NCBI RefSeq assembly: GCF_016653295.1
Contig: NZ_NHSF01000059.1
Span: 326,162-390,161, forward strand
Source of the DNA: Halochromatium salexigens
GTDB lineage: Bacteria; Pseudomonadota; Gammaproteobacteria; Chromatiales; Chromatiaceae
Direction of reading: 5' to 3'
Length of the DNA stretch: 64,000 nt
The first letter of the stretch is position 1; every line of letters begins with the position of its first letter. Shown here in pieces: positions 52,564-62,524 of this stretch. The notes under the pieces are model-generated. The model saw nothing but the letters and a program-made list of their open reading frames with translations, searched no databases and was not told the origin of the DNA. Made by a program: the position numbers and the translations under genes.

Positions 52564-53412
52564 TCAGCCGCGGTGATCGTCGCGGAGCCGGGCCAGGAAG
52601 GGCCCATAGCCCTGCTCGCCCAGCCAGAAGTGCATCAGGTTGGTGACCCCATTGCTGGTGAGCGTGGCACCGGAGAGCCCATCGACGCGGTGCTCGGCAT
52701 TGGGGGCATCAGGATCGACGTTGCCCTTGACGACCTCGATCACCGGCTCGCCAGTCTCATCGATGAGCACCTTGCCCGGCCATTCGGAGAGCCAGCGTTG
52801 GCCGGCGACCTCGCTGCCGAGGCCAGCGGTCTCGCGCTGCTCGTAGAAGGTGAGCGCCTGGGTGGTACGTCCGTCCGGCGCCAGTGCCAGCAGCCCGTGC
52901 ATGGTCGACCAGAGGCCGGCGCCATAGACCGGCAGGATGATGGTCTGCAGCTCGCCGGCGTGGCGCACCAGATAGACCGGCATGCGATCGGGTCGTCGCT
53001 GCAAGCCGGCGCGCTCGGCCTCCTCGATCGCACTGCTCGCGGCTGGGTCCTTGGCCGCATCACGATAGGAATAGCTCAGCGGATCGGCGTCCTCGACGAA
53101 CTCACCGGTCTCAAGGTCGACCAGGCGACGCTCGATCTGCTCGAAGGCCTGATCCAGGCTCATGTCGGCGGTCTCGATGCCAGCGACCTTGATCACCTCC
53201 GACTTGAGCGCACGCGCGGCATTGCGCTCCTGCAGCGGGCGCAGACTGACCGCTGTGGCCGAGACCACCACCGAGCAGGCCAGGCAGAGCACCAGCGCGA
53301 CCGCGATGGTCTTGCGCGGATCATCGTTCGGCAGCCTAAAAACCGCCTTCGCCGACGCTAGCAAAGCGCCCGCGCGCACGGATGGAGCCTGCGAATGCGA
53401 GTCAGCCGACAT
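52564..53412 (-). CDS. nqrC: Na+-translocating NADH:quinone reductase subunit C
   Basis: 282 residues. One membrane helix ([20 protein letters not shown]) and a periplasmic FMN-binding domain; the covalent flavin site SGAT is at about residues 247-250 ([12 protein letters not shown]). The flavin is attached by ApbE, whose gene is not in this window. The start overlaps nqrB by 11 bases. Confidence 0.98.
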   Translation of the reverse strand: MSADSHSQAPSVRAGALLASAKAVFRLPNDDPRKTIAVALVLCLACSVVVSATAVSLRPLQERNAARALKSEVIKVAGIETADMSLDQAFEQIERRLVDLETGEFVEDADPLSYSYRDAAKDPAASSAIEEAERAGLQRRPDRMPVYLVRHAGELQTIILPVYGAGLWSTMHGLLALAPDGRTTQALTFYEQRETAGLGSEVAGQRWLSEWPGKVLIDETGEPVIEVVKGNVDPDAPNAEHRVDGLSGATLTSNGVTNLMHFWLGEQGYGPFLARLRDDHRG

Positions 53413-54622
53413 GGCGCCGTGCCCTCCTGCGGATGTTGGCCTGGACCACGAACCAGTCGATCAGCGGCGCGAACAGGTTGGCGAACAGGATCGCCAGCAT
53501 CACACCCTCCGGATAGGCCGGATTGAGCACCCGGATCAGCACCGTCATGAAGCCGATCAGGGCGCCATAGAACCATTTGCCGGTCTCGGTCATCGACGCC
53601 GAGACCGGATCGGTGGCCATGAACACCAGCCCGAAGGCGAGCCCACCGAGCACCAGATGCCAGTGCCAGGGCAGCGCGAAGGCCGGGTTGGTCTCGCTGC
53701 CGAGGGTATTGAACAGCAGCGCGGTGCCGATCACGCCGATCAGCACGCCGGCCATGATGCGCCAGGAGGCGACGCCGGTGTAGACCAGGAAGAGCGCGCC
53801 GGCGCTGATCAGCAGGGTCGAGGTCGCGCCGATCGAACCCTGCACGGTGCCGAGGAAGGCATTCCACCAGGTCACGCCGGCGGCCTGGATCGCGCCCACT
53901 CCGCCCTCGGCGGCGAGCATCAAGGGCGTGGCGCCGCTGAAGCCATCGACCGCGGTCCAGACCGCATCACCGGAGATCTCGCTCGGATAGGCGAAGAACA
54001 GGAAGGCGCGCCCGGTCAGTGCCGGATTGAGGAAATTCTTGCCGGTGCCACCGAACACCTCCTTGCCGATGACGGTGCCGAACGAGATGCCGAGCGCCAC
54101 CTGCCAAAGCGGGATATCGGGCGGCAGGGTCAGCGCGAACAGGATCGAGGTGACGAAGAAGCCCTCGTTGACCTCGTGGTTGCGCACGGTCGCGAACAGA
54201 ATCTCCCAGAAGCCGCCCGCGGCCATGGTGACGATGTAGATCGGCAGGAAATAGACCGCGCCATGCCAGAAATTATTCCAGACGCTGTTCGGATCAGGGC
54301 CGCCAGCACCGAGCAGCCACAGCAGCCCACCGCGCCAGCCCTCGACCTGCTCGAGGCCCATCGCCGCCATGGCGCTGTTGGCCTGCAGGCCGATGTTGAC
54401 CATGCCGAACAGGGCGGCGGGCAGGACCGCGATCCAGACGAAGATCATCACCCGCTTCAGGTCGATCCCATCGCGCAGATGCGGGGTGCCGGCGGTGACC
54501 GTCGACGGGGTGTAGAAGAAGGTGTCGACCAGCTCGAACAGGGCGCCGAAGCGCTCGTAGCGACCGCCGGGCAGGAAGTGGCGCTCCTGGCGATCGAGGT
54601 ATTTGCGCAGGGCCTTGATCAT
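53402..54622 (-). CDS. nqrB: Na+-translocating NADH:quinone reductase subunit B
   Basis: 406 residues with about ten membrane helices. The covalent FMN threonine lies in SGAT at about residues 229-232 ([15 protein letters not shown]). Other blocks: [40 protein letters not shown]. It forms the main Na+-translocating and riboflavin-binding subunit. It is 3 bases after nqrA. Confidence 0.98.
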   Translation of the reverse strand: MIKALRKYLDRQERHFLPGGRYERFGALFELVDTFFYTPSTVTAGTPHLRDGIDLKRVMIFVWIAVLPAALFGMVNIGLQANSAMAAMGLEQVEGWRGGLLWLLGAGGPDPNSVWNNFWHGAVYFLPIYIVTMAAGGFWEILFATVRNHEVNEGFFVTSILFALTLPPDIPLWQVALGISFGTVIGKEVFGGTGKNFLNPALTGRAFLFFAYPSEISGDAVWTAVDGFSGATPLMLAAEGGVGAIQAAGVTWWNAFLGTVQGSIGATSTLLISAGALFLVYTGVASWRIMAGVLIGVIGTALLFNTLGSETNPAFALPWHWHLVLGGLAFGLVFMATDPVSASMTETGKWFYGALIGFMTVLIRVLNPAYPEGVMLAILFANLFAPLIDWFVVQANIRRRARRHVG

Positions 54623-54625
54623 GGA

Positions 54626-56089
54626 TCAGTGACTCTCGTGCCAGATCTTGTTCAGGTTGCGCCGCAGCACCGGCCCGAAATCGTGCTTGCCGCAGTCGAC
54701 GAAGCTGCACAGCGCCAGATCGTCCTCTTCCAGCTCGAGCGCGCCGAGCGCCTCGGCGGTTTCGATATCATCGACCAGCAGCGCGCGCAGCAACTGCGTT
54801 GGCAGCAGATCGAGCGGCATCACCCGCTCATAGGCGCCGATCGGCACCATCGCGCGCGGACTGCCGTGCTGGGAGGTGCCCAGTGGCAGGGCCTCGCCCC
54901 GCGCGCGCCCCGACCAGAACAGATTCAGGGCCGAATAGCGGCCGCGCCCGGGCTTGAGCCAACCGAACCATTCGCGCTCGCGCTCCTCGGCCAGCACCGT
55001 GATCTGATTGTGGAAGCGACCCAGGAAGGCACTGGTGCCGACCGCGTGGCGGCCACCCAGCACCGAGCCCGAGATCACCCGCGCCTCGCGGCGGCCGCTC
55101 AGCTCGCCCTGGACCAGGTCATTGGTGCTGGCGCCGAGCCGGGTGCGGATCAGGCGCGGGTTGGCGACCATGGGACCGGCGAGCCCGATGACCCGCGTCG
55201 GGTCGAGGCGCCCGCTGCGAAACAGCCGGCCAATCTCGATCACGTCCTGATAGCCGATGTACCACGCCGCGCGCTCGAGACTGACGGGCGCCAGCAGATG
55301 GATATGGGTGCCCGGCAGGCCGGCTGGATGGGGGCCGGCGAACGCGGCGACCTGGAAGCCGGATGTCGCCGGGACGGGGAGCGCGGCACCGGGACGTTGA
55401 CAGCAGTAACGGGGTCCGTCGGTCAGCTTGCCGAGCACGCGCAGGCCGTCGGCGAAGGCCTCGCCGGCGTCGTCGATGATGATGGCCGGATCCGGTGCCA
55501 ACGGATGCGTGTCGATGGCGGTCACGAACAGCGCCGCCGGGCTGCTGTCCGGCGGCGGGATCATGCCGAACGGGCGGGTGCGCAATGCCAGCCAGGAGCC
55601 GGAGGCGAGCAGATTCTCGCGCACCTGTTCGCCGTTCAGCGTATCCAGCTCGGCGGCCTGGTAGGCATTGAAGGTTTCTTGATCGGCTGTCGGCGGGAGC
55701 GGGTCATCGCCGTCGCGCGGGTGATCGAGCCGGATGACGATGGTCTCGAGCACCCGGCGGGGGCCGCGATGGATGGCCTCGACCACCCCGCTACCGGGTG
55801 CCGTCGCAGCGATCTCGCGGTAGGCCTTGCGCCGCGAGATGGGCTCGCCAAGACGCACGCGGTCGCCGACCTCGATCTCGAGCGAGGGCAGCCGTTTGAC
55901 ACCGATGCAATCGGTGCCAACGTGCGCCACCCGAGTGACCACCGGACTGGCATCGATGCGCGCCTCGGGCGCGCCGGCGAGCGGGATATCGAGCCCTCGC
56001 TTGAGTCGAAAATGCCGTGGGCGTCCATCGCTCGATGAACCTTGGGCTGTGCGCGCTCGGAAGACGGCCACTGCTGATCGGAACGCCAT
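54626..56089 (-). CDS. nqrA: Na+-translocating NADH:quinone reductase subunit A
   Basis: 487 codons from the first ATG; family proteins are near 450 and begin at the block seen here as FRLKRGLDIPLAGAPE (residue ~26), so the true start may lie about 20 codons inside, at a GTG. Other blocks: VHRGPRRVL-like EAIHRGPRRVLETIVI, GTHIHLLAPVSLERAAWYIG, GSVLGGRHAVGTSAFLGRFH and CSFVDCGKHDFGPVLRRNLN. NqrA is the cytosolic ubiquinone-binding subunit. First gene of the operon nqrABCDEF-nqrM. Confidence 0.96.
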   Translation of the reverse strand: MAFRSAVAVFRARTAQGSSSDGRPRHFRLKRGLDIPLAGAPEARIDASPVVTRVAHVGTDCIGVKRLPSLEIEVGDRVRLGEPISRRKAYREIAATAPGSGVVEAIHRGPRRVLETIVIRLDHPRDGDDPLPPTADQETFNAYQAAELDTLNGEQVRENLLASGSWLALRTRPFGMIPPPDSSPAALFVTAIDTHPLAPDPAIIIDDAGEAFADGLRVLGKLTDGPRYCCQRPGAALPVPATSGFQVAAFAGPHPAGLPGTHIHLLAPVSLERAAWYIGYQDVIEIGRLFRSGRLDPTRVIGLAGPMVANPRLIRTRLGASTNDLVQGELSGRREARVISGSVLGGRHAVGTSAFLGRFHNQITVLAEEREREWFGWLKPGRGRYSALNLFWSGRARGEALPLGTSQHGSPRAMVPIGAYERVMPLDLLPTQLLRALLVDDIETAEALGALELEEDDLALCSFVDCGKHDFGPVLRRNLNKIWHESH

Positions 56090-56134
56090 GGTTAAGTGTC
56101 GGTGCCTCGCGTTATACCATCCCTGAGCCGCCGG

Positions 56135-57244
56135 CTAAAGCGCCGTCGCTCCCCGCGCGATGACGAAGATGCGCGCCGATAGCTCCAGCGTCATAGTCCA
56201 GCGATAGGCATCGCGAATGTTTGCGCCACAGGCGTAGACACCATGGCCGGCGATGATGCAGACCGGATAGGAGGCGAGCGCTTCAGCGACTTTGGCCGGC
56301 GCTTGGTCTTGATGGGCATCGGGCTCCACGCGCAGCACCGGGACATTACCAAGCAGTCGCGCCCCTTCGAAATCGGGCGGCTCGAAGTCGCGCCCGGCGA
56401 AGCTCACGGCGACCGAGTGCGGCCCGTGAGAGTGCAGCACCGCGCCGATCTCGGGTTGTCGCCGATAGACCTCGCGATGAACGGGCGTGTCGAGCGAGGC
56501 GCCCTCGGGTAGGGGCGCGTCGAGCGAGCAGGCGACCAGGTCCTCCGGCGCGACCGCGTCGCGCACCGCGCTGCTCGGGGTGATCCAGAAACGCTCGTCC
56601 TGGCGCACCGAAGCGTTACCGGTCGCGGCATCATTGTAGCCATCGGCGCGCAAGCGCCGCAGCGCTTGGATCAGGCTAGCGCGCGGATCATCGGTGGCAC
56701 CGGCACTATCGCGCACCAAACCGCCGATAAAATCGGCCAAGGCCTCCAACTCGCTCAGTGGCAGCAGCGGTGGATGCGGCTCAACCGGCAGTGGATCATC
56801 GCTGACCACGGCGACGATGCCATTGTCATCGGGATAGAGCGGGGTCTTGCCGGTGGCGGCGCGGAAGACCTCAATCTTGGGCACCGCGGCGGCGCGAAAA
56901 CCTTCAATCAACAGCAGATCGAGGCTGTCGGCATCGAAGCGCGCGCGCAGCGCATCCAGCCCGGCGGGATGGTCCTCGGCGCGTTCGTTGGCGCGGCTGA
57001 GCAAGGCCCAGTGCTCGCCGGAGACCAGCATCACTTGGCGCGCGCCGGCGGCGGCGACCTCGTAGCTATCCTTGCCGGGCCGATCGAGCGCGAAGCCATG
57101 ATGGGCATGCTTGAGGTAGCCGATGCGCAACCCACGCTGGCGCAGTAGCGGCACCAGTTTGCGCAACAGGGTGGTCTTGCCGCTGCCGCTCGGCGCCACG
57201 ACACCGATGGCGGGGAGCTGTTCTGCGCTCATGACTGGACTCAT
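56135..57244 (-). CDS. Fusion of MobB GTPase with a class II aldolase/adducin domain
   Basis: 369 residues. Residues ~1-175 are Mob[21 protein letters not shown] (P-loop), [20 protein letters not shown] (MobB signature KH..H.F..D.PGKDS), LLLIEGFR and PKIEVFR. Residues ~180-369 are a class II aldolase domain: [38 protein letters not shown] (metal His), [20 protein letters not shown] and a final ELSARI helix. MobB helps attach GMP/CMP to molybdopterin; class II aldolases cleave sugar phosphates or dehydrate methylthioribulose phosphate. No stop or gap separates the halves. Start at 57244 is preferred; 57232 also possible. Confidence 0.85.
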   Translation of the reverse strand: MSPVMSAEQLPAIGVVAPSGSGKTTLLRKLVPLLRQRGLRIGYLKHAHHGFALDRPGKDSYEVAAAGARQVMLVSGEHWALLSRANERAEDHPAGLDALRARFDADSLDLLLIEGFRAAAVPKIEVFRAATGKTPLYPDDNGIVAVVSDDPLPVEPHPPLLPLSELEALADFIGGLVRDSAGATDDPRASLIQALRRLRADGYNDAATGNASVRQDERFWITPSSAVRDAVAPEDLVACSLDAPLPEGASLDTPVHREVYRRQPEIGAVLHSHGPHSVAVSFAGRDFEPPDFEGARLLGNVPVLRVEPDAHQDQAPAKVAEALASYPVCIIAGHGVYACGANIRDAYRWTMTLELSARIFVIARGATAL

Positions 57245-57568
57245 GCGGGCAACGTCCTCGTGGTGGGAGACAAGCGTGGTCGATTGGGCCCAAGGGCGAT
57301 CCAGCCTACCGGGATCGAGCGCGGTGGCCGCCCGGCCGAGACGGATGTGCTTGGACATTCTAGCCGAGAGGCGGCAGAATCGTCGCTTGATCGCGCTGCG
57401 CGGCCAGCTCCGCTGAGTCGCTGCCCCGGAGGCCAAGCGCAGTCCTGCCCTCAGCCGCGTCTCAGTCGCGCCAGCCAATCGGACCAGGCCCTTGCCCTGA
57501 TACGCCGACTCGGGGGCTTTAACCGCTCACATCAAGCTTTTTCAACCGTCAACCAGGTCTGCTACGAG
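57245..57568. other. Divergent intergenic region between the MobB fusion and ettA
   Basis: 324 bases between divergently read genes. No frame with protein character apart from weak upstream extensions of both neighbours. It must hold both promoters; none stands out. A pyrimidine-rich CATCAAGCTTTTTCAACC lies just before the ettA ribosome-binding region, which itself is weak (ACGAG). Confidence 0.4.
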
Positions 57569-59236
57569 ATGGCGCAATACATCTACACCATGAACCGCGT
57601 CGGCAAGGTCGTGCCGCCCAAACGCGTGATCCTGCGCGACATCTCCCTGTCGTTCTTCCCCGGCGCCAAGATCGGCGTGCTCGGTCTCAACGGCGCGGGT
57701 AAGTCCACGCTACTGCGCATCATGGCCGGCCTCGACACCGAGATCGAGGGCGAAGCGCGGCCGCAGCCGGGCATCAACATCGGCTATCTGTCGCAGGAGC
57801 CGCGGCTCGATGAGTCCAAGGACGTGCGCGGCAATGTCGAGGAGGCGGTGGCACCGATCAAGCAGGCGCTCGAGCGGCTGGACGCGGTCTATGCCGCCTA
57901 TGCCGAGGAGGATGCCGACTTCGACGCGCTGGCCAAGGAGCAGGCGGAGCTGGAAGACCTGATCGAAGCCACCGATGGCCATAATCTGGATCGCACCCTG
58001 GATCAGGCCGCCGATGCGCTGCGCCTGCCGCCCTGGGATGCGGAGGTGAGCAAGCTCTCGGGCGGCGAGCGCCGGCGCGTCGCGCTCTGCCGGCTACTGC
58101 TGTCGAAGCCGGATATGCTGCTGCTCGACGAGCCGACCAACCATCTCGATGCCGAGTCGGTGGCCTGGCTCGAGCGCTTCCTCAAGGAGTACAGCGGCAC
58201 CGTGGTCGCGGTGACCCATGATCGCTACTTCTTGGACAACGTCGCCGGCTGGATCCTGGAGCTGGATCGTGGCCACGGCATCCCCTGGCAGGGCAACTAC
58301 TCGAGCTGGCTGGAGCAAAAGGAGAAGCGCCTGGAGCAGGAGGAGAAGTCCGAGCAGGCGCGCATCAAGGCGATGAAGCACGAGCTCGAATGGGTGCGCA
58401 CCAACCCCAAGGGCCGGCAATCGAAGAGCAAGGCGCGTCTGGCCCGCTTCGAGGAGCTGCAATCGCAGGAGTTCCAGAGCCGCAACGAGACCAACGAGAT
58501 CTATATCCCGCCGGGTCCGCGCTTGGGCGACCTGGTGATCGAAGCCAACGGGCTGCGCAAGGCCTATGGCGACCGGCTGCTCTACGACGATCTCTCATTC
58601 AACCTGCCCAAGGGTGGCATCGTCGGCGTGATCGGCCCGAACGGCGCCGGCAAGACCACGATGTTCCGCATCATCACCGGCCAGGAGCAGCCCGACGGCG
58701 GCGAGATGCGCGTCGGCGAGACAGTCGAGATCGCCTATGTCGATCAGAGCCGTGACGCGCTCGACGGTAAGAAGACGGTCTGGGAGGAGATCTCAGACGG
58801 TCAGGACATTTTGGTCGTCGGCAAGTTCGAGATGCCCTCGCGCGCCTATGTCAGCCGCTTTAACTTCAAGGGCTCGGACCAACAGAAGCGCATCGGTGAC
58901 CTCTCCGGCGGTGAGCGCAACCGGGTGCATCTGGCCAAGCTGTTGAAAAGCGGTGGCAACCTGCTGCTGCTCGACGAGCCGACCAACGATCTCGATGTCG
59001 AGACCCTGCGCGCGTTGGAAGAGGCCGTGCTGAACTTCCCCGGCTGCGTGGTGGTGATCAGCCATGATCGCTGGTTCCTGGATCGCATCGCGACCCACAT
59101 CCTGGCCTTCGAAGGCGATTCCAAGGTGACCTGGTTCGAGGGCAACTATGCCGATTATGAGGAAGATCGTCATCGCCGGCTCGGCACCGAGGCCGATCAA
59201 CCGCATCGCATCCGTTACCGGCCACTGACGGCCTAA
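57569..59236 (+). CDS. ettA: Energy-dependent translational throttle protein EttA (ABC-F)
   Basis: 555 residues, the usual EttA length, from ATG 57569 ([19 protein letters not shown]). Two ABC domains: Walker [10 protein letters not shown] and GPNGAGKTT; signatures [15 protein letters not shown] and [15 protein letters not shown]; Walker [12 protein letters not shown] and [11 protein letters not shown]. The inter-domain P-site tRNA-interacting linker ([20 protein letters not shown]) and EttA arm are present. It binds the ribosomal E site and gates entry into elongation by the ADP/ATP ratio. Confidence 0.96.
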   Translation: MAQYIYTMNRVGKVVPPKRVILRDISLSFFPGAKIGVLGLNGAGKSTLLRIMAGLDTEIEGEARPQPGINIGYLSQEPRLDESKDVRGNVEEAVAPIKQALERLDAVYAAYAEEDADFDALAKEQAELEDLIEATDGHNLDRTLDQAADALRLPPWDAEVSKLSGGERRRVALCRLLLSKPDMLLLDEPTNHLDAESVAWLERFLKEYSGTVVAVTHDRYFLDNVAGWILELDRGHGIPWQGNYSSWLEQKEKRLEQEEKSEQARIKAMKHELEWVRTNPKGRQSKSKARLARFEELQSQEFQSRNETNEIYIPPGPRLGDLVIEANGLRKAYGDRLLYDDLSFNLPKGGIVGVIGPNGAGKTTMFRIITGQEQPDGGEMRVGETVEIAYVDQSRDALDGKKTVWEEISDGQDILVVGKFEMPSRAYVSRFNFKGSDQQKRIGDLSGGERNRVHLAKLLKSGGNLLLLDEPTNDLDVETLRALEEAVLNFPGCVVVISHDRWFLDRIATHILAFEGDSKVTWFEGNYADYEEDRHRRLGTEADQPHRIRYRPLTA

Positions 59237-59241
59237 CGCGG

Positions 59242-59258
59242 GCTCAGACCGTCTGAGC
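59242..59258 (+). terminator. Hairpin behind ettA
   Basis: A 7-base stem, GCTCAGA (59242-59248) with TCTGAGC (59252-59258), and a 3-base loop lie 6 bases after the ettA stop codon; GATCATTTTC follows. Plausible but with a short T run. Confidence 0.55.
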
Positions 59259-59310
59259 GATCATTTTCAAGCGAAAAACGAGCGCTTCTGGCTACACGGC
59301 ACCTCGAAAG

Positions 59311-59381
59311 AACCACAGATGAACACAGATGGAGACGACATGTTGCTGCGGCACCGCTTCTGTCTGCGTGAATCTGTGGCT
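59311..59381. repeat. Inverted pair of CCACAGATGAACACAGAT-type elements
   Basis: AACCACAGATGAACACAGAT (59311-59330) and a reversed, diverged arm (TCTGCGTGAATCTGTGG, about 59363-59379) face each other across about 30 bases. This word is a familiar dispersed intergenic repeat in large-genome gammaproteobacteria and cyanobacteria. It occupies the gap between ettA and the DUF815 gene and shortens the latter's leader. Confidence 0.7.
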
Positions 59382-59398
59382 CAAGTTCTTGCATCCTT

Positions 59399-60331
59399 AT
59401 GGCCGCAACACTCGATCAATTCTTGATTCGGCTCGACGCCCTGCTCGACCGTATTGAGCCCTGGCTGCCAGTGCCAACAGCGACCGACTGGAACGCGATC
59501 GCCTGGCGCTGGCGCAAGGATGGACCGCAGGGGCAGCATGGCCGGGGCCGGCTGGAGGCGATCCGCCGGCCGCATCAGCTGCGGCTCGAGGATCTGCGCG
59601 GCATCGATCGCCAGCGCGACGAGATCGACCGCAACACGCGGCAGTTCCTCGCCGGCGCCAGCGCCAACAATGTGCTGCTGTCCGGCTCGCGCGGCACCGG
59701 CAAGTCGTCGCTGATCAAGGCGCTGCTGAATCGCTATCAGGCGCAAGGGCTGCGGTTGATCGAGGTCGACAAGGACGATCTGACCGACCTGCCGGCGATC
59801 ATCGCGTGCGTCGAGGACCGCCCCGAGCGCTTCATCCTCTACTGCGACGATCTCTCGTTCGAGGCCTCGGAGTCGGGCTACAAGGCGCTGAAGGCGGCGC
59901 TCGATGGCTCGCTCAGCGCACCGCCCGAGAATCTGCTGATCTACGCCACCTCCAACCGCCGCCATCTGCTGCCGGAGTATCAGCACGAGAACCAGGCCGC
60001 GCGCATGAACGACGGCGAGATTCATCAAGGCGAAGGCGTCGAGGAGAAGATCTCGCTCTCGGATCGCTTCGGCCTCTGGCTCTCGTTCTACCCGTTCAGC
60101 CAGGAGCAGTACCTGGAGGTGGTGCGCCACTGGCTCGAGCAGCTCGGTGTCGGCGAGCCTGCAGGTGCGACAGAGCCGGTGCCAGCGACAGCGCCCGACG
60201 CCACCACCAGCGAGCAGGCCGCCCTGCAATGGGCGCTGCGGCGCGGCTCACGCAGCGGGCGCACCGCCTGGCAGTTCGCCCGCGACTGGGCTGGGCGCCA
60301 GCACGGTGATGCGCGCCTCAGCCGCCGTTGA
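59399..60331 (+). CDS. DUF815 family AAA ATPase
   Basis: 310 residues, close to the family's ~290-300. LRLEDLRGIDRQRDEIDRNT, NNVLLSGSRGTGKSSLIKAL (Walker A), FILYCDDLSFEASESGYKAL (Walker B-like) and LLIYATSNRRHLLPEY (sensor 1) are DUF815 features; LSDRFGLWLSFYPFSQEQYL follows. The family is a conserved AAA+ protein of unknown role in proteobacteria. The last 14 bases overlap the end of the convergent gene. Confidence 0.9.
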   Translation: MAATLDQFLIRLDALLDRIEPWLPVPTATDWNAIAWRWRKDGPQGQHGRGRLEAIRRPHQLRLEDLRGIDRQRDEIDRNTRQFLAGASANNVLLSGSRGTGKSSLIKALLNRYQAQGLRLIEVDKDDLTDLPAIIACVEDRPERFILYCDDLSFEASESGYKALKAALDGSLSAPPENLLIYATSNRRHLLPEYQHENQAARMNDGEIHQGEGVEEKISLSDRFGLWLSFYPFSQEQYLEVVRHWLEQLGVGEPAGATEPVPATAPDATTSEQAALQWALRRGSRSGRTAWQFARDWAGRQHGDARLSRR

Positions 60332-60743
60332 CCTGCACCCCGTGATCGGCGAGCCATTGGACGTCGAGTTCCCACTCGACGCGATCCACGCCCGGCTGCG
60401 ATGACACCAACCCCTGGGTGCGCTTCTGATGATCGACCAGATCCTGTTGGGCGGCGATGACCTTGGGATCATCCTGCGCCAGCCCGGCGAGTTCGGGATG
60501 GATCACCTCGAGAAAGCGATACGCTGGCACCTGGACGTTGCGCGGTGTGGAGAGGGTGGCGACACCCTCCTCGAGCCGTTTCACCCGGAATTGGTAAGGA
60601 TAGTCGGCCAGTTCGGCGTCGGCCTCGAGGACCTCATTGATCTCCCAGACCGCTGGCTGCCAGATCGAGCTGAGCCACCAGGCGGCCAGGGCGATGACGA
60701 CGATCCCCAGAACGATGCTGTAATTACGCGTAAACTTGTCCAT
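60318..60743 (-). CDS. Membrane-anchored hypothetical protein
   Basis: 141 residues. One N-terminal helix (YSIVLGIVVIALAAWWLSSI), then a soluble domain with an odd motif PYQFRVKRLEEGVATLSTPR and NVQVPAYRFLEVIHPELAGL. It is not recognised as a named family. It converges on the DUF815 gene with a 14-base overlap of ends and is divergent from the AI-2E transporter. Confidence 0.7.
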   Translation of the reverse strand: MDKFTRNYSIVLGIVVIALAAWWLSSIWQPAVWEINEVLEADAELADYPYQFRVKRLEEGVATLSTPRNVQVPAYRFLEVIHPELAGLAQDDPKVIAAQQDLVDHQKRTQGLVSSQPGVDRVEWELDVQWLADHGVQVNGG

Positions 60744-60848
60744 CGAGTCTCTACCCTGTTGTGCTGTTTGCGAGCCATTGCGTGGTATCTTCCCGCGAAC
60801 GGGAATCGTTCTCCATGAAAATAGTCAAGTATTCCTAAGGGCGCCCGC

Positions 60849-62015
60849 ATGATCCAGGAAACCAAGCAGGATATGATCAACAAGACCGTACTGCTCGGGC
60901 TGGTCGGCATCATCTCGTTGCTGTTCCTCACCATGGTCCAGCAATTCCTGGTCGCCATCTTCCTGGCGGCGGTGTTCGCCGCGTTGACGCATCCGGGCTA
61001 CATGACCCTCAATCGGTGGCTGGGCGGCCGGCGCTACCTCGCCTCGCTGATCACGCTGCTGCTGCTGCTGACGGTGGTGTTGATTCCGGTCGTGATCCTG
61101 ACCATGGTCTTCGTCGGACAGGCGATCAATGTCGGCCAGTCCCTGACCCCCATCGTGGCCGATTTCCTCAAGGAGCCGGGCAGTTTCCGGGAGTTTCTCG
61201 AGCAAATGCCCTTCTACGAGGCGCTGATCCCCTATGAGGATCAGATGACGACGCAGATCGCCAGCGCCGTCGAGGGCTTCGGCCGGCTCTTGGTCAATAA
61301 GATCTCGAGCATTGCCTTGGGCACGGTGCAATTCCTGTTCCTCACGGTGGTGTTCTCCTACACCCTGTTCTTCTTCCTGATCGACGGCGATAAGGTCGTG
61401 CGCGCCATCCTCTATTATCTGCCGCTCGAGGAGCATGACGAGCGCCTGATATTGAGCAAGTTCACGACGGTGACGCAGGCGATGGTGGTTGGCACCCTGC
61501 TGATCGGCATGCTGCAAGGGACACTCGCCGGGATCGCCTTTGCGGTCGCCGGGGTCTCGAATGCGGTATTCTGGGGCACGGTGATGGCCGTGCTATCGAT
61601 CATTCCCGGGATCGGCTCGGCGCTCGTCTGGGTGCCGGCCTCGATCCTGCTGATCGTCCAAGGCGCCCTGGGGGCCGGTCTGGGCCTGATGCTGTTCTGC
61701 CTGCTGGTGGTCGGGAGCGTCGACAACCTGCTGCGGCCAAGCCTGGTCGGCAAACACACCGATATGCACGAGTTGATGATCTTCTTCGGCACGCTCGGCG
61801 GCCTGTTCACCTTCGGCATGGCCGGACTCTTGATCGGCCCCCTGATCGCCTCGCTCTTTATCACCATCTGGGCGATCTATGGCGAGGCGTTCAAGGACAC
61901 CTTACCTGCGGTTCATCATCAGGAGACCGAGGATGCTTCAGGCGCTGAAACCAGCGCGACAACGGCGAAAGAGACGGGGGCGAGCCTCTTCCATGAGGGC
62001 GGCAGTGAAGAATAG
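60849..62015 (+). CDS. AI-2E family transporter (PerM/YdiK-like)
   Basis: 388 residues. Seven to eight hydrophobic segments; the family blocks LFLAAVFAALTHPGYMTLNR (residue ~40), TVVFSYTLFFFLIDGDKVVR and the C-terminal GSALVWVPASILLIVQGALG with DNLLRPSLVGKHTDMHELMI, FFGTLGGLFTFGMAGLLIGP are typical. Members have been linked to autoinducer export or Na+/H+ exchange; the substrate cannot be told here. The C-terminal ~35 residues are hydrophilic (Thr/Glu-rich). AAGGG lies about 7 bases before the ATG. Confidence 0.92.
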   Translation: MIQETKQDMINKTVLLGLVGIISLLFLTMVQQFLVAIFLAAVFAALTHPGYMTLNRWLGGRRYLASLITLLLLLTVVLIPVVILTMVFVGQAINVGQSLTPIVADFLKEPGSFREFLEQMPFYEALIPYEDQMTTQIASAVEGFGRLLVNKISSIALGTVQFLFLTVVFSYTLFFFLIDGDKVVRAILYYLPLEEHDERLILSKFTTVTQAMVVGTLLIGMLQGTLAGIAFAVAGVSNAVFWGTVMAVLSIIPGIGSALVWVPASILLIVQGALGAGLGLMLFCLLVVGSVDNLLRPSLVGKHTDMHELMIFFGTLGGLFTFGMAGLLIGPLIASLFITIWAIYGEAFKDTLPAVHHQETEDASGAETSATTAKETGASLFHEGGSEE

Positions 62016-62038
62016 TCTCCGCCGGCAACGGCCAGCTA

Positions 62039-62488
62039 TCAAAGCATGCCGAGGGTGAGCTTGGCCTCGTCGGACATGGTGTCCGGGGTCCATGGCGGGT
62101 CCCAGACCAACTCCACGTCAACCTCGCCAACGCCATCGACGGTTTTGACCGCGTCCTTGACCATGACCGGCATCATGCCAGCGACGGGGCAAGCAGGCGC
62201 GGTCAGGGTCATATCGACATCGACATCGCCATTGCCAGCGATATCGATCTTATAGATCAGACCCAAGTCATAGATATTCACCGGGATCTCCGGGTCGTGA
62301 ACCCGGCGCAGCGCGGCAATGATCGGCTCGCGCAGCGATTCGGAATCGCCCGTTGCTTGACCCGAATCCGTGGTCACATCGGCGGTCGCATCTGCCGCAC
62401 CGACGATCTCGGCGCCCGGCTCATCATCACGATCAATCCGTCCATGATCGCCCGCGCCGAACCCGGCGAATCTGGCTAACCTGTTCAT
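62039..62488 (-). CDS. MIP18 (DUF59) family Fe-S assembly protein, SufT-like
   Basis: 149 residues. An Asp/Ala-rich N-terminal stretch (residues ~15-50) precedes the MIP18 domain: LRRVHDPEIPVNIYDLGLIY, VDMTLTAPACPVAGMMPVMV (active Cys) and VELVWDPPWTPDTMSDEAKL. Such proteins help mature [4Fe-4S] proteins. It follows sufD by 36 bases on the same strand and likely belongs to the suf operon. Confidence 0.9.
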   Translation of the reverse strand: MNRLARFAGFGAGDHGRIDRDDEPGAEIVGAADATADVTTDSGQATGDSESLREPIIAALRRVHDPEIPVNIYDLGLIYKIDIAGNGDVDVDMTLTAPACPVAGMMPVMVKDAVKTVDGVGEVDVELVWDPPWTPDTMSDEAKLTLGML

Positions 62489-62524
62489 CAGAGGATCACC
62501 TCGACTGCAAAGGACTGTATGAGA

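Noticed and set aside
53162-56038. A 958-codon open frame on the plus strand across nqrC-nqrA
   Set aside because: It is antisense to three certain nqr genes, rich in Asp/Arg/Gly/Gln with no domain pattern, and arises from the high-GC codon usage of the real genes.
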